DNA of 64,000 nucleotides from JBBQXY01 sp051004815 (GCA_051004815.1 JBPCJY010000041.1:30875-94874), one strand, 5' to 3'; shown: positions 17,038 through 26,317, numbered from the stretch's first letter. Notes: generated by a model not told the origin, from the letters alone. Numbers and translations are program-made.

Positions 17038-17856
17038 CTACACCTCTTTGTGTGACATGGCTATCGCTATGATGACCATCACCACGGTAAAGCCTAACAG
17101 TACGGCGAGATTAAATGGCACGCTGGCGATGTCGTACCCCAGCAGTACCCCACGAATGGCATTCACCCCGTAGGAGAGCGGATTGAGTAAGAGGATAGCG
17201 TGCAGCCATGGCGGAACTGAGCGCGTTGGGAAGATCGCTCCTGAGAACATGTAGAGTGGCAGTGTAATAAAGTTCTGGATGGTGCCGAAGTTCTCAAAGT
17301 CGGTGATCCACATCGCAATGACCACCCCTAGTCCCGCAATGGCCAGGGCGGTGACAAAGGTTACTACAACCGTGCCTAAAATGTTCAAAGGATTGAGGGT
17401 CACAGAAGCAAAGGGGGCGAAGAAGAGAATGATCAGTGCCTGGACGGTCGAACTCGATGCGCCTCCCAGGCACTTACCGATTACGAGCGTTGAACGCGGG
17501 GTTGGTGCTACCTGTACTTCTTTCAGGAAGCCAAACTCACGGTCATACACAATCGAAACCGCCGATTGCAGGCCGCTAAAGATGACGGTCATGGCGATCA
17601 CACCAGGGAAGACAAATTGTTCATAGCTGAAACCGGCGATAGTACCAAGCGAACCGCGCAAGCCAAACCCTAGCGCGAACAGCCAGACAAGCGCACGCGC
17701 TACCGCTCCCAGCAAACGCGAACGTTGCCGCCAGAGCCGTACCATATCGCGCCGCCAGATCATGGCGATGCCTGCGAGATCGATGAAAGATATAGGGGCA
17801 GAGCGGTTTTCAGGTGAGACTGGTGGAACTATGACTGGTTGTGTGGTTTTGAGCAT
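17038..17856 (-). CDS. ABC-2 type exporter permease (DrrB-like)
   Basis: A 272-residue permease with about six membrane helices starting near residue 50. The N-terminal cytoplasmic segment and YEQFVFPGVIAMTVIFSG are characteristic of the daunorubicin-resistance DrrB branch. It pairs with the ATPase encoded 25 bases upstream to form an ABC exporter for hydrophobic compounds or lipids. AAGGAAG precedes the ATG. The substrate is unknown; control by the linked MarR repressor suggests an exported drug or toxic metabolite. Confidence 0.9.
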   Translation of the reverse strand: MLKTTQPVIVPPVSPENRSAPISFIDLAGIAMIWRRDMVRLWRQRSRLLGAVARALVWLFALGFGLRGSLGTIAGFSYEQFVFPGVIAMTVIFSGLQSAVSIVYDREFGFLKEVQVAPTPRSTLVIGKCLGGASSSTVQALIILFFAPFASVTLNPLNILGTVVVTFVTALAIAGLGVVIAMWITDFENFGTIQNFITLPLYMFSGAIFPTRSVPPWLHAILLLNPLSYGVNAIRGVLLGYDIASVPFNLAVLLGFTVVMVIIAIAMSHKEV

Positions 17857-17881
17857 GGTTGGCTTCCTTAATGCGTGTTAA

Positions 17882-18868
17882 CTAACGGCGTAGACGACCA
17901 CGGTTGCGTAAACGAGAACCCATGCGGTCTTTCGCACTGGCAGACTCGTCACGAATAGCTCGACCTGTGAGATTGACAAAGACGTCTTCCAACGTGGGGG
18001 CAGTCACTTTTACCTCGCGTACTTCGATATCTGCCAATGTCAGGTGGCGGATGAGGTTGGCGGCTAATGCTTGTCCATTCTCGCCTTCCACATAAATGGT
18101 ATCAGCTTCGCGGCGCACTGAATGACCAAGATGGTGTTCAAGCACGGTTGCGGCCTCATCGGGAACGGACGTGGTGAGGCATACGATATCCTGTCCAACC
18201 ATATGCTTGAGCGCGGCGGGGGTATCGAGGGCGACGATCTGACCATGGTCGATGATGGCGATACGATCACAATATTCAGCTTCTTCCATGTAGTGCGTCG
18301 TCATGAAGATGGTAAGCCCTGTGCGTTCGCGCAGCCGTAGCACATGTTCCCAAACGCTGCGGCGCGTCTGTGGATCAAGACCAACGGTTGGCTCATCGAG
18401 AAAGAGGGTTTGCGGTTCGTGCAATAGGCCGCGTGCGACCTCTAAACGGCGTTTCATGCCACCAGAGAAAGTTTTGACGATGTCTTTGCGGCGTTCATCG
18501 AGGCCGACCAGTTGGAGCACTTCGTGGATACGGGCTGCGCGTGTTTTGCGCGGGGTATGGTAGACCATACAGTGGTAATAGAGATTCTGCTCCGCGGTGA
18601 GATACTCGTCAAGGGTTGGGTCCTGAAAGACGATGCCAATGCTCTGGCGCACCTGCAATGCTTCATGTTCAATATCATAGCCGTTGATCCATGCCCGTCC
18701 ACCGGTGGGATGGAGCAAGGTACACAACATTTTGATCGTCGTGCTTTTCCCGGCCCCATTGGGTCCAAGAAAGCCAAAGGTTTCGCCGCGTGCGACCTGG
18801 AGATCAATACCCTTTACGGCTTGTATTTCTCCATAGGAACGCGAAAGTTTTTCAACAGTGATGGTCAT
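17882..18868 (-). CDS. ABC exporter ATPase (DrrA-like)
   Basis: A 328-residue ATPase with Walker A GPNGAGKST (about residues 34-42), signature SGGMKRRLEVARGL, Walker B LFLDEPTVGLD and switch TTHYMEEAE. The C-terminal extension (about residues 225-310) with TAPTLEDVFVNLTG is the DrrA/NodI-type regulatory tail. It energises the DrrB-like permease. Its ATG overlaps the TGA of the MarR gene by four bases, so repressor, ATPase and permease are translationally linked. Confidence 0.94.
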   Translation of the reverse strand: MTITVEKLSRSYGEIQAVKGIDLQVARGETFGFLGPNGAGKSTTIKMLCTLLHPTGGRAWINGYDIEHEALQVRQSIGIVFQDPTLDEYLTAEQNLYYHCMVYHTPRKTRAARIHEVLQLVGLDERRKDIVKTFSGGMKRRLEVARGLLHEPQTLFLDEPTVGLDPQTRRSVWEHVLRLRERTGLTIFMTTHYMEEAEYCDRIAIIDHGQIVALDTPAALKHMVGQDIVCLTTSVPDEAATVLEHHLGHSVRREADTIYVEGENGQALAANLIRHLTLADIEVREVKVTAPTLEDVFVNLTGRAIRDESASAKDRMGSRLRNRGRLRR

Positions 18869-19356
18869 GGTTCTACCTCAATGATGTGACGCAAGATTGG
18901 TAGGGCGATACGCAGATGAGCAAGTTCTTCCTGATTGAGATGTGCCAGGCGGCGTTGTAAGTTTGTACGGCGGAACTGGTCGTACAGGGCTACCGCATGC
19001 TGTCCACGTTCTGTCGGTAGAACCCAGACCACGCGCCAATCTTGTTCATCGCGTTCGCGTTCGACAAATTCCTGAGTGAGAAGACGTTTGACCATCGCGG
19101 TCGCCGTTGGCGGCGCAACGTCCAGTTGATCGGCTAATTCCTGCATCGTGCAACGCTGCTGCGTGGTCAGAATGCGCAAAAGTCTGATCTGCCCGGTGGT
19201 CGCACGCAGTTCGGCGATATCACGCCATTCTGGTAATGTCTGTTTGGAAGCGGCTTCACGAGGAATAGCTGTACGAATTTGCCGTAGCAACCGCGGGACA
19301 AGTTCGAGCAACTCGTCGGCGATGTCCAGCTCATAGAGAGAAGAATGCTCTGCCAT
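18865..19356 (-). CDS. MarR-family transcriptional regulator
   Basis: A 163-residue winged-helix repressor of the MarR type. The recognition region is MQELADQLDVAPPTATAMVKRL and the wing is ERERDEQDWRVVWVLPTERG. MarR proteins bind palindromes as dimers and are released by small phenolic or drug-like ligands. The ATG at 19356 has AGGA about 10 bases upstream; a TTG six codons earlier is an alternative. It is first in the operon with the exporter, and a strong dyad 38-72 bases upstream fits autorepression. Confidence 0.9.
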   Translation of the reverse strand: MAEHSSLYELDIADELLELVPRLLRQIRTAIPREAASKQTLPEWRDIAELRATTGQIRLLRILTTQQRCTMQELADQLDVAPPTATAMVKRLLTQEFVERERDEQDWRVVWVLPTERGQHAVALYDQFRRTNLQRRLAHLNQEELAHLRIALPILRHIIEVEP

Positions 19357-19393
19357 TGGTCCATTTTCCTGCAATTTTATTTAGCGCAACTAC

Positions 19394-19428
19394 TATTTAG
19401 TGTATCTATTACTTAGATGCTCTAAATA
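19394..19428 (-). promoter_or_regulatory. Nested dyad operator/promoter of the MarR-exporter operon
   Basis: Outer arms TATTTAG (19394-19400) and CTAAATA (19422-19428) enclose inner arms ATCTA (19404-19408) and TAGAT (19414-19418) around one centre. On the minus strand TTTAGA and TACACT lie 16 bases apart inside the dyad, a plausible -35/-10 pair. A MarR dimer here would block its own promoter. Confidence 0.6.
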
Positions 19429-19455
19429 TATTATCCTGGAGATGATGGCGGTGTC

Positions 19456-19482
19456 AAGCTCATATCTCTTAGGGTTGAGCTT
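19456..19482. other. Inverted repeat AAGCTCA/TGAGCTT in a gene-free stretch
   Basis: Seven-base perfect arms with a 13-base loop inside the 339-base gap between the MarR gene and the SCP2 gene. There is no U-tract and no gene is recognisable in the gap. Its role is unknown. Confidence 0.35.
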
Positions 19483-19614
19483 ATGGAGTGGTCTCGTTAG
19501 CCTTGGAGGTATCGGGGTATTGTATTGCAAAAGCCAGGTGTATTATGCGGTGCAAAGGCGGCCCTTTAGACTTGACAGCGTAAGCTTGGTTTGGAGTCCA
19601 GACACGGCATAAAT

Positions 19615-19659
19615 AAGGTGTACCGTGAAATGCAGGGTCTCAATGGTGCGGTACACCTT
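19615..19659 (-). terminator. Hairpin downstream of the SCP2 gene
   Basis: Perfect 11-base arms AAGGTGTACCG and CGGTACACCTT with a 23-base loop, 37 bases past the SCP2 stop codon. On the minus strand it is followed by ATTTATG rather than a full U-tract, so it could be a weak terminator or an mRNA-stabilising structure. Confidence 0.45.
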
Positions 19660-19695
19660 GTCGATGCCAGGACAGGGTCAAAGCTGTAGATGAGA

Positions 19696-20019
19696 TTAGC
19701 GTCGAGTTGGGAAAAGATTGGGTACTTTCATGGCAAGCATCATATCGCCAGCAATTTTAAGCTTGCCTGTCATAAAAGCATTCATCGCATCCAATTTGCC
19801 TTCGGTGATAGCAAGCCAGTCTTTGTCACTGACCGTAAAGGTGATATCAGGCTTCTCAACTCCACCGGTGATTATTTTGCATTCATTATTGACGATTTGG
19901 GCCGCCCATACGCCAGCTTCTTCTCCAGTGATGTTCCACTGGAGTGTTTTATTCATACCTGTTGCTGCCGCGGGGTTAAATACACTCGGCATTTGTTCGA
20001 AGCTCTCGGCAACTGTCAT
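19696..20019 (-). CDS. SCP2 sterol-binding domain protein
   Basis: A 107-residue stand-alone SCP2-fold protein, which forms a hydrophobic cavity for lipids or acyl-CoA. Family features are NKTLQWNITGEEAGVWA in the first strands, PDITFTVSDKDWLAITEGKLD in the middle, and FMTGKLKIAGDMMLAMKV at the C-terminus. AGGAGAG lies 8 bases before the ATG. It is transcribed divergently from crtB with 264 bases between. A link to carotenoid or membrane-lipid handling is possible from position only. Confidence 0.85.
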   Translation of the reverse strand: MTVAESFEQMPSVFNPAAATGMNKTLQWNITGEEAGVWAAQIVNNECKIITGGVEKPDITFTVSDKDWLAITEGKLDAMNAFMTGKLKIAGDMMLAMKVPNLFPTRR

Positions 20020-20283
20020 AGTTGTTCTCTCCTAAAACCTTTTGCTAGATGCAGGAAAGGCTCCTGCCAACACTGCTATAGTATACCAGTATGAAACAAT
20101 CTGTGTCCAGTTAGCTGGTTTACATTTTCTTACCCCTTCCTCTGGCTCTCTAGCGTCTTTTACCAGGTTCCCTCTACAATATTTACCCATCCCACTACAA
20201 TAGAGCGTCCTTAACACAAGTACAAAAGTTACACCTGTCGTATTACCAAAGATAATGTTCATGGAGGGGCTAAAACACCTTGC

Positions 20284-21324
20284 ATGAAAAAGCCCCTTTT
20301 TGCGAGAGGAGTTTTAAGATATGTGGAGACCACTATGGAGGACTTAGCAAGCATAGTACGAACGAATAACCTACCCAATACATTGATTCCTTCGTACTCA
20401 TCACCTTCTACCAACGATGTAGATGAATGGCTCATGGCGACACACGGGAAGACTTTTCATTTCGCTGCACGCTTTCTCTCTCCCCGGCTTCGTTGCCATG
20501 TTGTCACGCTCTATGCATTCTTTCGCACCTTGGACGATCTGGTTGATGCACCACCACCAGGCCACCAGATTGACGATATCCACAAGGAATTGGAAAACTG
20601 GCGACTCTGGTTTACTGAAAGTCATGCCTTTCCCGCACCACAGGAACCACTTGGCACCCGCCTGGCTTCTGTTCTAGCTGAACACTGCATTCCCGCTCCT
20701 ATTTTTCTCGACTTTCTCGACGGGATGTCTTCAGACCTCGATCCCCAGGAAATACGCGACTTTCAAGGAATGTATCGTTACTGCTATCGTGTTGCGGGAA
20801 CGGTGGGACTGGCAATGACTCACATCCTTGGCGTTCGTTCACCACAGGCGTTGGAGGCCGCGGAAAAACTTGGCATCGGCATGCAACTCACCAATATCTT
20901 GCGCGATGTTGGCGGCGATCTTGCTGCCGGGCGTATCTATCTCCCGCTAGAAGACCTTGCACGCTTTGATTGCTCACCCACCCATCTCTTTCAACTCTAC
21001 CGGGATCGGCGTGGGCCGGATGAGCGTTTCCGCGCCCTCATGCGCTATGAGGTTGCACGGGCGCATCGCTATTATGTGAGTGGCATGAGCGGCATTTGGC
21101 TACTCCCCGTCGATTGCCGACTACCCATTCTGCTGGCTGGTCGGCTCTATCGCCGTATCCTGACCGAGATCGAGCGCAAGGACTACGATGTCCTCCGCTC
21201 GCGTGCATCAACCAGCACACCAGAAAAGGTGCGCGAGGCCGCCATCGCATTTACGCTTGACCGGCTCTGGCGGCGTGGAGAGATATTTAGTGCCACAGAT
21301 GCGGAGGTACTCCTTGAAGACTAA
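20284..21324 (+). CDS. crtB: Phytoene/squalene synthase family protein
   Basis: Condenses two prenyl diphosphates head to head, making phytoene from geranylgeranyl diphosphate. The first aspartate-rich motif is DDLVD (residues 84-88) and the second is NILRDVGGD (about 204-212); both coordinate Mg-diphosphate. YAFFRTLDD and YCYRVAGTVG are family signatures. Up to 346 residues; an ATG at 20335 with GGAG 6 bases upstream is an equally good start and would drop 17 residues. It begins a four-gene crt operon and overlaps the next gene by 11 bases. Genome context (crtI, CruF) supports phytoene rather than squalene synthesis. Confidence 0.92.
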   Translation: MKKPLFARGVLRYVETTMEDLASIVRTNNLPNTLIPSYSSPSTNDVDEWLMATHGKTFHFAARFLSPRLRCHVVTLYAFFRTLDDLVDAPPPGHQIDDIHKELENWRLWFTESHAFPAPQEPLGTRLASVLAEHCIPAPIFLDFLDGMSSDLDPQEIRDFQGMYRYCYRVAGTVGLAMTHILGVRSPQALEAAEKLGIGMQLTNILRDVGGDLAAGRIYLPLEDLARFDCSPTHLFQLYRDRRGPDERFRALMRYEVARAHRYYVSGMSGIWLLPVDCRLPILLAGRLYRRILTEIERKDYDVLRSRASTSTPEKVREAAIAFTLDRLWRRGEIFSATDAEVLLED

Positions 21325-22465
21325 GTACCTGCTTGCAGCACTTTTTATTGTGCAGACCATGTTAAGTGTACGGGTGATCTGGCGCATGCTGCGCAGCAGC
21401 CGGGGAGAGCGCATTCAATCCGCAAAGCCAGCAATAGAGAAGGCGTGTGTTTCCATCATTGTGCCGGTATTAAACGAGCGCAACCGGCTTTCTCCCTGTC
21501 TTGCCGGCTTGGTTACTCAGGGACCAGAAGTTGTCGAGATTCTGGTAGTTGATGGTGGTTCAACCGATGAGACGCAACAATTGGTCTGTTCCTTCGCCGA
21601 GCGCGACACTCGCGTACGCCTCATAGATGCCGGCCCTGTCCCAGATGCATGGAACGGCAAAGCCTGGGGGTTGGAGGTAGGATTGTCTTCCTCCAGACAT
21701 GACTCTGATTGGATTCTTACCGTGGACGCAGATGTTCGCCCAACAGCACCTCTGACGAATGCACTACTGGCACAGGCTGAACGAGCACAGCTTGCAGCAC
21801 TGAGCGTCGCCACATTGCAGGAGATTGAGGGCGTTGGTGAGGGCATTGTCCACCCCTCTATGCTCACCACGCTAGTCTACCGCTTCGGTATACCAGGAAA
21901 CGTTTACCACTCAGTGAGGGACGTACAGGCCAATGGTCAATGTTTCCTGTTCAGCCGTGATGCCTTGGAAGCATGTAACGGCTTTCTCGGTACACATAAC
22001 TCTATCTGTGAAGATATCACCATTGCGCGTTCGCTCGTCGCGGCTGGCTATCCCGTCGGCTTTTACGAAGCCGGTGAGCTTGTTTCCGTCAATATGTATG
22101 ACGATTGGCGCGATACCTGGCGCAACTGGTCACGCTCACTCCCCATGCATGATCGTTTCTCAGGTATTCACACGTTGCTGGGGTGGCTCGAAGTTGTGCT
22201 GGTGCAGGCCCTTCCCTTGCCACTTTTCCTTTTTCTCGTCGCAACACGCAGCCGCCATCATTGGCTCGTTCTACCTGAAAGTGTCCTCACGGCCATGCGC
22301 ATCGGCGTACTCATAGGGACGGCACGAGCATATCAGAGCCGTCCCTGGTCCTACTGGCTCTCACCACTCTGCGATTTGCTGGTGGCTATCGAGCTTGGAA
22401 GAAATGCATTGAAACGTCGGCATACCTGGCGCGGTCGTGTGCTGATTCGTGGAGGTTTATCATGA
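21314..22465 (+). CDS. GT2 glycosyltransferase of the carotenoid cluster (CruG/CrtQ-like)
   Basis: A membrane-bound family-2 glycosyltransferase of about 383 residues. An N-terminal helix (YLLAALFIVQTML) precedes the GT-A domain, with SIIVPVLNER, VVDGGSTDET and the metal-binding DADVRP. Helices follow at the C-terminus (LPLPLFLFLVAT). A TTG start at 21314 is chosen because GGAGG stands 6 bases upstream, inside the end of crtB; the next in-frame ATG is 21359. It is predicted to add a sugar to the hydroxyl that the CruF domain introduces. The sugar identity and acceptor are inferred from context. Confidence 0.85.
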   Translation: MKTKYLLAALFIVQTMLSVRVIWRMLRSSRGERIQSAKPAIEKACVSIIVPVLNERNRLSPCLAGLVTQGPEVVEILVVDGGSTDETQQLVCSFAERDTRVRLIDAGPVPDAWNGKAWGLEVGLSSSRHDSDWILTVDADVRPTAPLTNALLAQAERAQLAALSVATLQEIEGVGEGIVHPSMLTTLVYRFGIPGNVYHSVRDVQANGQCFLFSRDALEACNGFLGTHNSICEDITIARSLVAAGYPVGFYEAGELVSVNMYDDWRDTWRNWSRSLPMHDRFSGIHTLLGWLEVVLVQALPLPLFLFLVATRSRHHWLVLPESVLTAMRIGVLIGTARAYQSRPWSYWLSPLCDLLVAIELGRNALKRRHTWRGRVLIRGGLS

Positions 22466-24063
22466 GAACAATCAAAATGCTCTTTCTCGGTCATCTTGCT
22501 GCTCTGATTTTTGGTCTGGGTGGCCTTTTAATAGCATTACCACACCCTGAATTGTGGGATACCAATCCTAACGCTATCTCGGTTTTCAACTTTGGCATCA
22601 CCTATGCCGGATCACTGCATATTCTTTTCGGTGCGGCAACCATGTTGCTCTTCGGCCTCCTCTGCGTTGGCCCCAGGAAGACACTCATCTTTTTTGCAGC
22701 CGCGACCACAATTTCTCTCAGCATGGAGTTGATCGGCACGATTACAGGTTTTCCTTTTGGTGCCTATTCCTATACCACTTTCCTGGGTTTCAAGATAGCC
22801 GATCACGTTCCCTACTCTATCCCGCTCTCCTGGTTTTACATGGGGTTCACCAGCCTCATCCTGGCAAGCATCATCGTCAATAAAGTAGCGCAACGTCATC
22901 AAACCGCCTGGTCGCTGGTTCTGGGTGCCTATTTCCTGACGGTCTGGGATCTGGCACTTGATCCGGCAATGGCAAGCCAGTATCTCCCCATCCATTTCTG
23001 GGTCTGGCATGATACTGGCCCGTACTTCGGTATGCCTGTTCAAAACCTGGTTGGATGGTCAGTGACCGGCCTCATTTTTATGAGCGTCAGTCGGCTCTTC
23101 TGGCGGACAAACCTGGATACGCGATCTCTGCCAGCCTGGCTGCCATTCGGCATGTATGCCGCGAATATCGGCTTCGCTATTGCACTGAATATTAACGCCG
23201 GACTCTGGCTTCCTCCCGTGATGGCCGTGGTGCTTGGCCTCGTACCTGCCGCGCTCGTTTTTCGACCACAGCGGACTCAGTCCACTCCGCCAACTACAAC
23301 GAACGCAAACCCGGTCGTCAGGCGCATATCGCAGATGGTAGTGCGGAAGGGTAGTTGGATGTTAGCCCGTCGCGACGTAAAAATTCACGTAGAGGGAATG
23401 GAACATGTTCCTCACGCCGGTCCGGTGCTGATTGTCGCACGCCATTACCACCATCTCTACGATGGCTGCGTACTGCTCAAAACGATTCCACGACCTCTCC
23501 ATATCCTCGTTGCTCTGGATTGGGTGCAAAAACCCTGGCTGCGCCGAGTGATGGAACTGGCCTGTATGTTAGCTCGCTGGCCGATGTTACTACGCGTCGA
23601 ACAGTTCAATACTGGTACCAACACACAAAATGGGGTAGGACAAGGTGCGTATTCACGCAACGAGGCAAAAAAATATCTGCGCTATGCCATCAGAGACTCG
23701 GTGCAGCTGTTGCGCAACGGTGAGATACTTATCGTCTTTCCAGAAGCGTACCCAAATATTGACCCGGAATCCACGCCGAAAGAAAATGATCAAGCCTTTC
23801 TACCATTTCGTCAGGGTTTCGCACGGATAGCAGAGATGGCTGAGAAAGATGGACATACTCACGTAGCCATTATCCCAACAGGGTTCACGTATGTCCACAA
23901 TAATGGGTGGCATATTACGTTGCGCTTTGGTCGTCCGCTCTTTCGCAAGAATTACAGCAGTTCAGTGCAATTTGTGCAGACCGTCGAGCAACAGGTGCAG
24001 ACCCTTTCCCATCAAATTGCCACTTGCACGCTCGCTCACACTGAGGAGGCGATTCAATTATGA
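22462..24063 (+). CDS. CruF-type carotenoid hydratase fused to a PlsC-like acyltransferase
   Basis: A 533-residue two-domain membrane protein. Residues 1-265 match the carotenoid 1,2-hydratase family CruF (DUF422), with about seven helices and motifs GITYAGSLHILFGAA, FYMGFTSL, WDLALDPAM and VWHDTGPYFGMP. After a linker (266-300), residues 305-495 resemble 1-acylglycerol-phosphate acyltransferases, with RHYHHLYDG (327-335) at the catalytic His/Asp site and FPEAY (426-430) in place of FPEGT. The spacing between His and Asp is not the usual HX4D. In this cluster the second half probably acylates the carotenoid glycoside. Its ATG overlaps the previous stop by four bases; GGAGG precedes it. Confidence 0.88.
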   Translation: MRTIKMLFLGHLAALIFGLGGLLIALPHPELWDTNPNAISVFNFGITYAGSLHILFGAATMLLFGLLCVGPRKTLIFFAAATTISLSMELIGTITGFPFGAYSYTTFLGFKIADHVPYSIPLSWFYMGFTSLILASIIVNKVAQRHQTAWSLVLGAYFLTVWDLALDPAMASQYLPIHFWVWHDTGPYFGMPVQNLVGWSVTGLIFMSVSRLFWRTNLDTRSLPAWLPFGMYAANIGFAIALNINAGLWLPPVMAVVLGLVPAALVFRPQRTQSTPPTTTNANPVVRRISQMVVRKGSWMLARRDVKIHVEGMEHVPHAGPVLIVARHYHHLYDGCVLLKTIPRPLHILVALDWVQKPWLRRVMELACMLARWPMLLRVEQFNTGTNTQNGVGQGAYSRNEAKKYLRYAIRDSVQLLRNGEILIVFPEAYPNIDPESTPKENDQAFLPFRQGFARIAEMAEKDGHTHVAIIPTGFTYVHNNGWHITLRFGRPLFRKNYSSSVQFVQTVEQQVQTLSHQIATCTLAHTEEAIQL

Positions 24064-25598
24064 CACAGCTACATTCTGACTCCACTATTACCGCATTGAC
24101 AGGCGGATACAGCAAAGGTAAAGCCATCGTAATTGGTGGAGGATTTGGCGGCCTCGCCGCAGCCATCCGCCTACAAGCAGCTGGTCACACAGTCACAATT
24201 GTGGAGGCTCGTGAACAGCTGGGAGGTCGCGCCTACCAGCTCAAAGATAATGGCTTCACCTTCGATATGGGACCTACCCTGATTACCGCTCCCCACCTCT
24301 TGGAAGAACTATGGGCAACCGCCGGTCGCAATCTGAAGGATGATATCACCCTCGTGCCGCTCAGCCCATTTTATCGCATCAATTTCCATGATGGGCGTTA
24401 TTTCGACTACTGGGGAACTACCGAAGGGGACGAAGCAGAAATTGCCAGATTCGAGCCAGGTGACGTGGTCGGCTACCGTGCCTTTCTTGCTGATACACAA
24501 CACATCTACGAACGTGCGTTTGCGGACCTCGCCAACCAACCCTATCTTACGCTGGGCGAGCTACTGCGAGTTACACCCGAACTGGTGCGCGTCAGCGCAC
24601 AACGCAGCGTATATTCGTATGTCTCACGCTACTTCCGCAATCCGCAGCTACGCATGGTCTTCTCGTTCCATCCGCTCTTTATCGGCGGCAATCCCTTCCG
24701 CGCGAGTGCCATCTATAGCATCGTACCCTACCTCGAACGTCTGGGGGGCGTGCATTTCGCACCCGGCGGTATGTACACGCTTGTTGAAGCAATGCAACGT
24801 CTCTTTCTTTCACTCGGAGGTGAAGTTCTCTGTGGCACACCCGTTGAGCAGATTTTGCTCAAAGAGCGTTCCGCAACGGGAGTTCGGTTGGAGGATGGTA
24901 CTGAGATTCACACGGATGCAGTGATTGCCAATAGTGATGTGGCCTCTACATACCTTCATTTGCTTCCCACAGCATACCGCCCCAAGCTGTTTACCAGACC
25001 CATCAAACGCTATCGCTATTCTATGAGTTGCTTCATGTTATATCTGGGCATCAATCGCCAGTATGAGCAACTACGCCATCACACGATCTATATGCCTGAG
25101 AACTACAGAGAATTGATTGGAGATATCTTTGATGGTCAGGGCCTCCCAGCAGACCTTGCGCTCTACCTGCATACCCCGACAAGGACTGATCCGTCAATGG
25201 CACCGGCGGGTTGTGAAAGCCTTTATGTACTTGCTCCAGTACCCAACCTTGCGCATGGCATTGATTGGAAGCGGGAAGCGGGTGCATTTCGCGACAAGAT
25301 TATTCATTTCCTGGAGCAAAAATGCGGATTGGAGGGACTTGCAGCAAGCATCGTGACCGAACATACGTTTACACCGCTTGATTTTGCCTCTGAACTTCGC
25401 AGTCATCTGGGAGCAGCATTCTCTATCGAGCCAACGCTCTTGCAGTCAGCGTACTTCCGGCCCCATAATCGTTCAAGCCAGATAGATGGCCTATATTTTG
25501 TGGGGGCCGGAACCCATCCAGGAGCTGGAATTCCAGGTGTCCTGCTCTCTGCCGCGATCACCAGTCGCCTGGCGATTGAGGACATGGCAAAGGTATGA
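24060..25598 (+). CDS. crtI: Phytoene desaturase family protein
   Basis: A 512-residue FAD-dependent carotenoid desaturase. The N-terminal dinucleotide motif is IVIGGGFGGLAAAIRL with EAREQLGGRAY, and the C-terminal signature is FVGAGTHPGAGIPGVLLSA. It would convert phytoene stepwise to lycopene or a similar polyene at the membrane. The ATG overlaps the previous gene by four bases; GAGGAGG lies 10 bases upstream. It is the last gene of the crt operon and converges on the ECF sigma gene across 29 bases with no visible terminator. Confidence 0.93.
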   Translation: MTQLHSDSTITALTGGYSKGKAIVIGGGFGGLAAAIRLQAAGHTVTIVEAREQLGGRAYQLKDNGFTFDMGPTLITAPHLLEELWATAGRNLKDDITLVPLSPFYRINFHDGRYFDYWGTTEGDEAEIARFEPGDVVGYRAFLADTQHIYERAFADLANQPYLTLGELLRVTPELVRVSAQRSVYSYVSRYFRNPQLRMVFSFHPLFIGGNPFRASAIYSIVPYLERLGGVHFAPGGMYTLVEAMQRLFLSLGGEVLCGTPVEQILLKERSATGVRLEDGTEIHTDAVIANSDVASTYLHLLPTAYRPKLFTRPIKRYRYSMSCFMLYLGINRQYEQLRHHTIYMPENYRELIGDIFDGQGLPADLALYLHTPTRTDPSMAPAGCESLYVLAPVPNLAHGIDWKREAGAFRDKIIHFLEQKCGLEGLAASIVTEHTFTPLDFASELRSHLGAAFSIEPTLLQSAYFRPHNRSSQIDGLYFVGAGTHPGAGIPGVLLSAAITSRLAIEDMAKV

Positions 25599-25627
25599 CG
25601 AGAGCATGAAAAGGGCAGAACCTCATC

Positions 25628-26281
25628 TCAATGAGACTCTCTCATCAGGCGGCGCAAATTCGCCAGTGCCGCCTGAATGCGCTTTTTGAGCGTATTTTCT
25701 GATATATCCAACACTTGAGACATCTCTGGTAATGTCATTCCCTGGTAATAATGGAGGGTAATTACCATTTGTTGCTTCGGCGGCAATGTGCCAATCGCTT
25801 GCGCGAGGTCCCATTGGCCCTCCATCCAGCCTTTAGCATTATCAGCTACCTGAGACGCGAAATTCGTTTCTTGCTCAGCAAACGCTTGACGGAGAAATAT
25901 CGTTGATCGGGCAATGCGTCGCTTAAAGCTAATACTTTGATTGACGACGATACGCATCAACCACGAGCGTAGTGCGCCCGCTTCACGCAAACTGGGCAGA
26001 TGCTGCCATGCCTGAATGATCGCGTTCTGCACAGCATCCTCTGCCAGATCGTGATCTTTGACAATACTATATGCAGTACGCAACATCAATCCATTATAGT
26101 AATCGAAAATAGCAGTAAATGCCTCTGTATCGCCGCTTAATGCGCGAGCTACAAGTAAATCCTGTTCAGAGAGGGCCTCAATTTCTATTATTTCATGCTG
26201 TTCAGCAGCAGCTTCTGGTAGTTCATGCTCAATCAACGCTGAAAGAAAAGGGCGCGGATCAGAAGCTATCAACGTTGCCAT
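25628..26281 (-). CDS. ECF-type RNA polymerase sigma factor (LitS-like context)
   Basis: A sigma-70 family factor of about 217 residues with regions 2 and 4 only. Region 2 includes RTAYSIVKDHDLAEDAVQN and AWQHLPSL; region 4 is LPPKQQMVITLHYYQGMT followed by the helix-turn-helix SQVLDISENTLKKRI. The ATG at 26281 has AAGGAG 8 bases upstream; a GTG one codon earlier is an alternative. It lies between crtI and the divergent MerR-cobalamin gene, the layout of the light-induced litR-litS pair of Streptomyces. It is therefore the likely activator of the crt operon. Confidence 0.9.
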   Translation of the reverse strand: MATLIASDPRPFLSALIEHELPEAAAEQHEIIEIEALSEQDLLVARALSGDTEAFTAIFDYYNGLMLRTAYSIVKDHDLAEDAVQNAIIQAWQHLPSLREAGALRSWLMRIVVNQSISFKRRIARSTIFLRQAFAEQETNFASQVADNAKGWMEGQWDLAQAIGTLPPKQQMVITLHYYQGMTLPEMSQVLDISENTLKKRIQAALANLRRLMRESH

Positions 26282-26317
26282 CACTATCGCTCCTTGTTAA
26301 TTAATCAAAGTTACCTG

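Noticed and set aside
19400..19612. A 70-codon hydrophobic frame upstream of the MarR gene
   Set aside because: It starts inside the MarR operator dyad, has no ribosome site and no recognisable pattern.
20150..20283. A second CarH-type operator in front of crtB
   Set aside because: Several ACAA words occur (20176, 20197, 20216, 20222), but their spacing (21, 19, 6) does not keep an 11-base phase.
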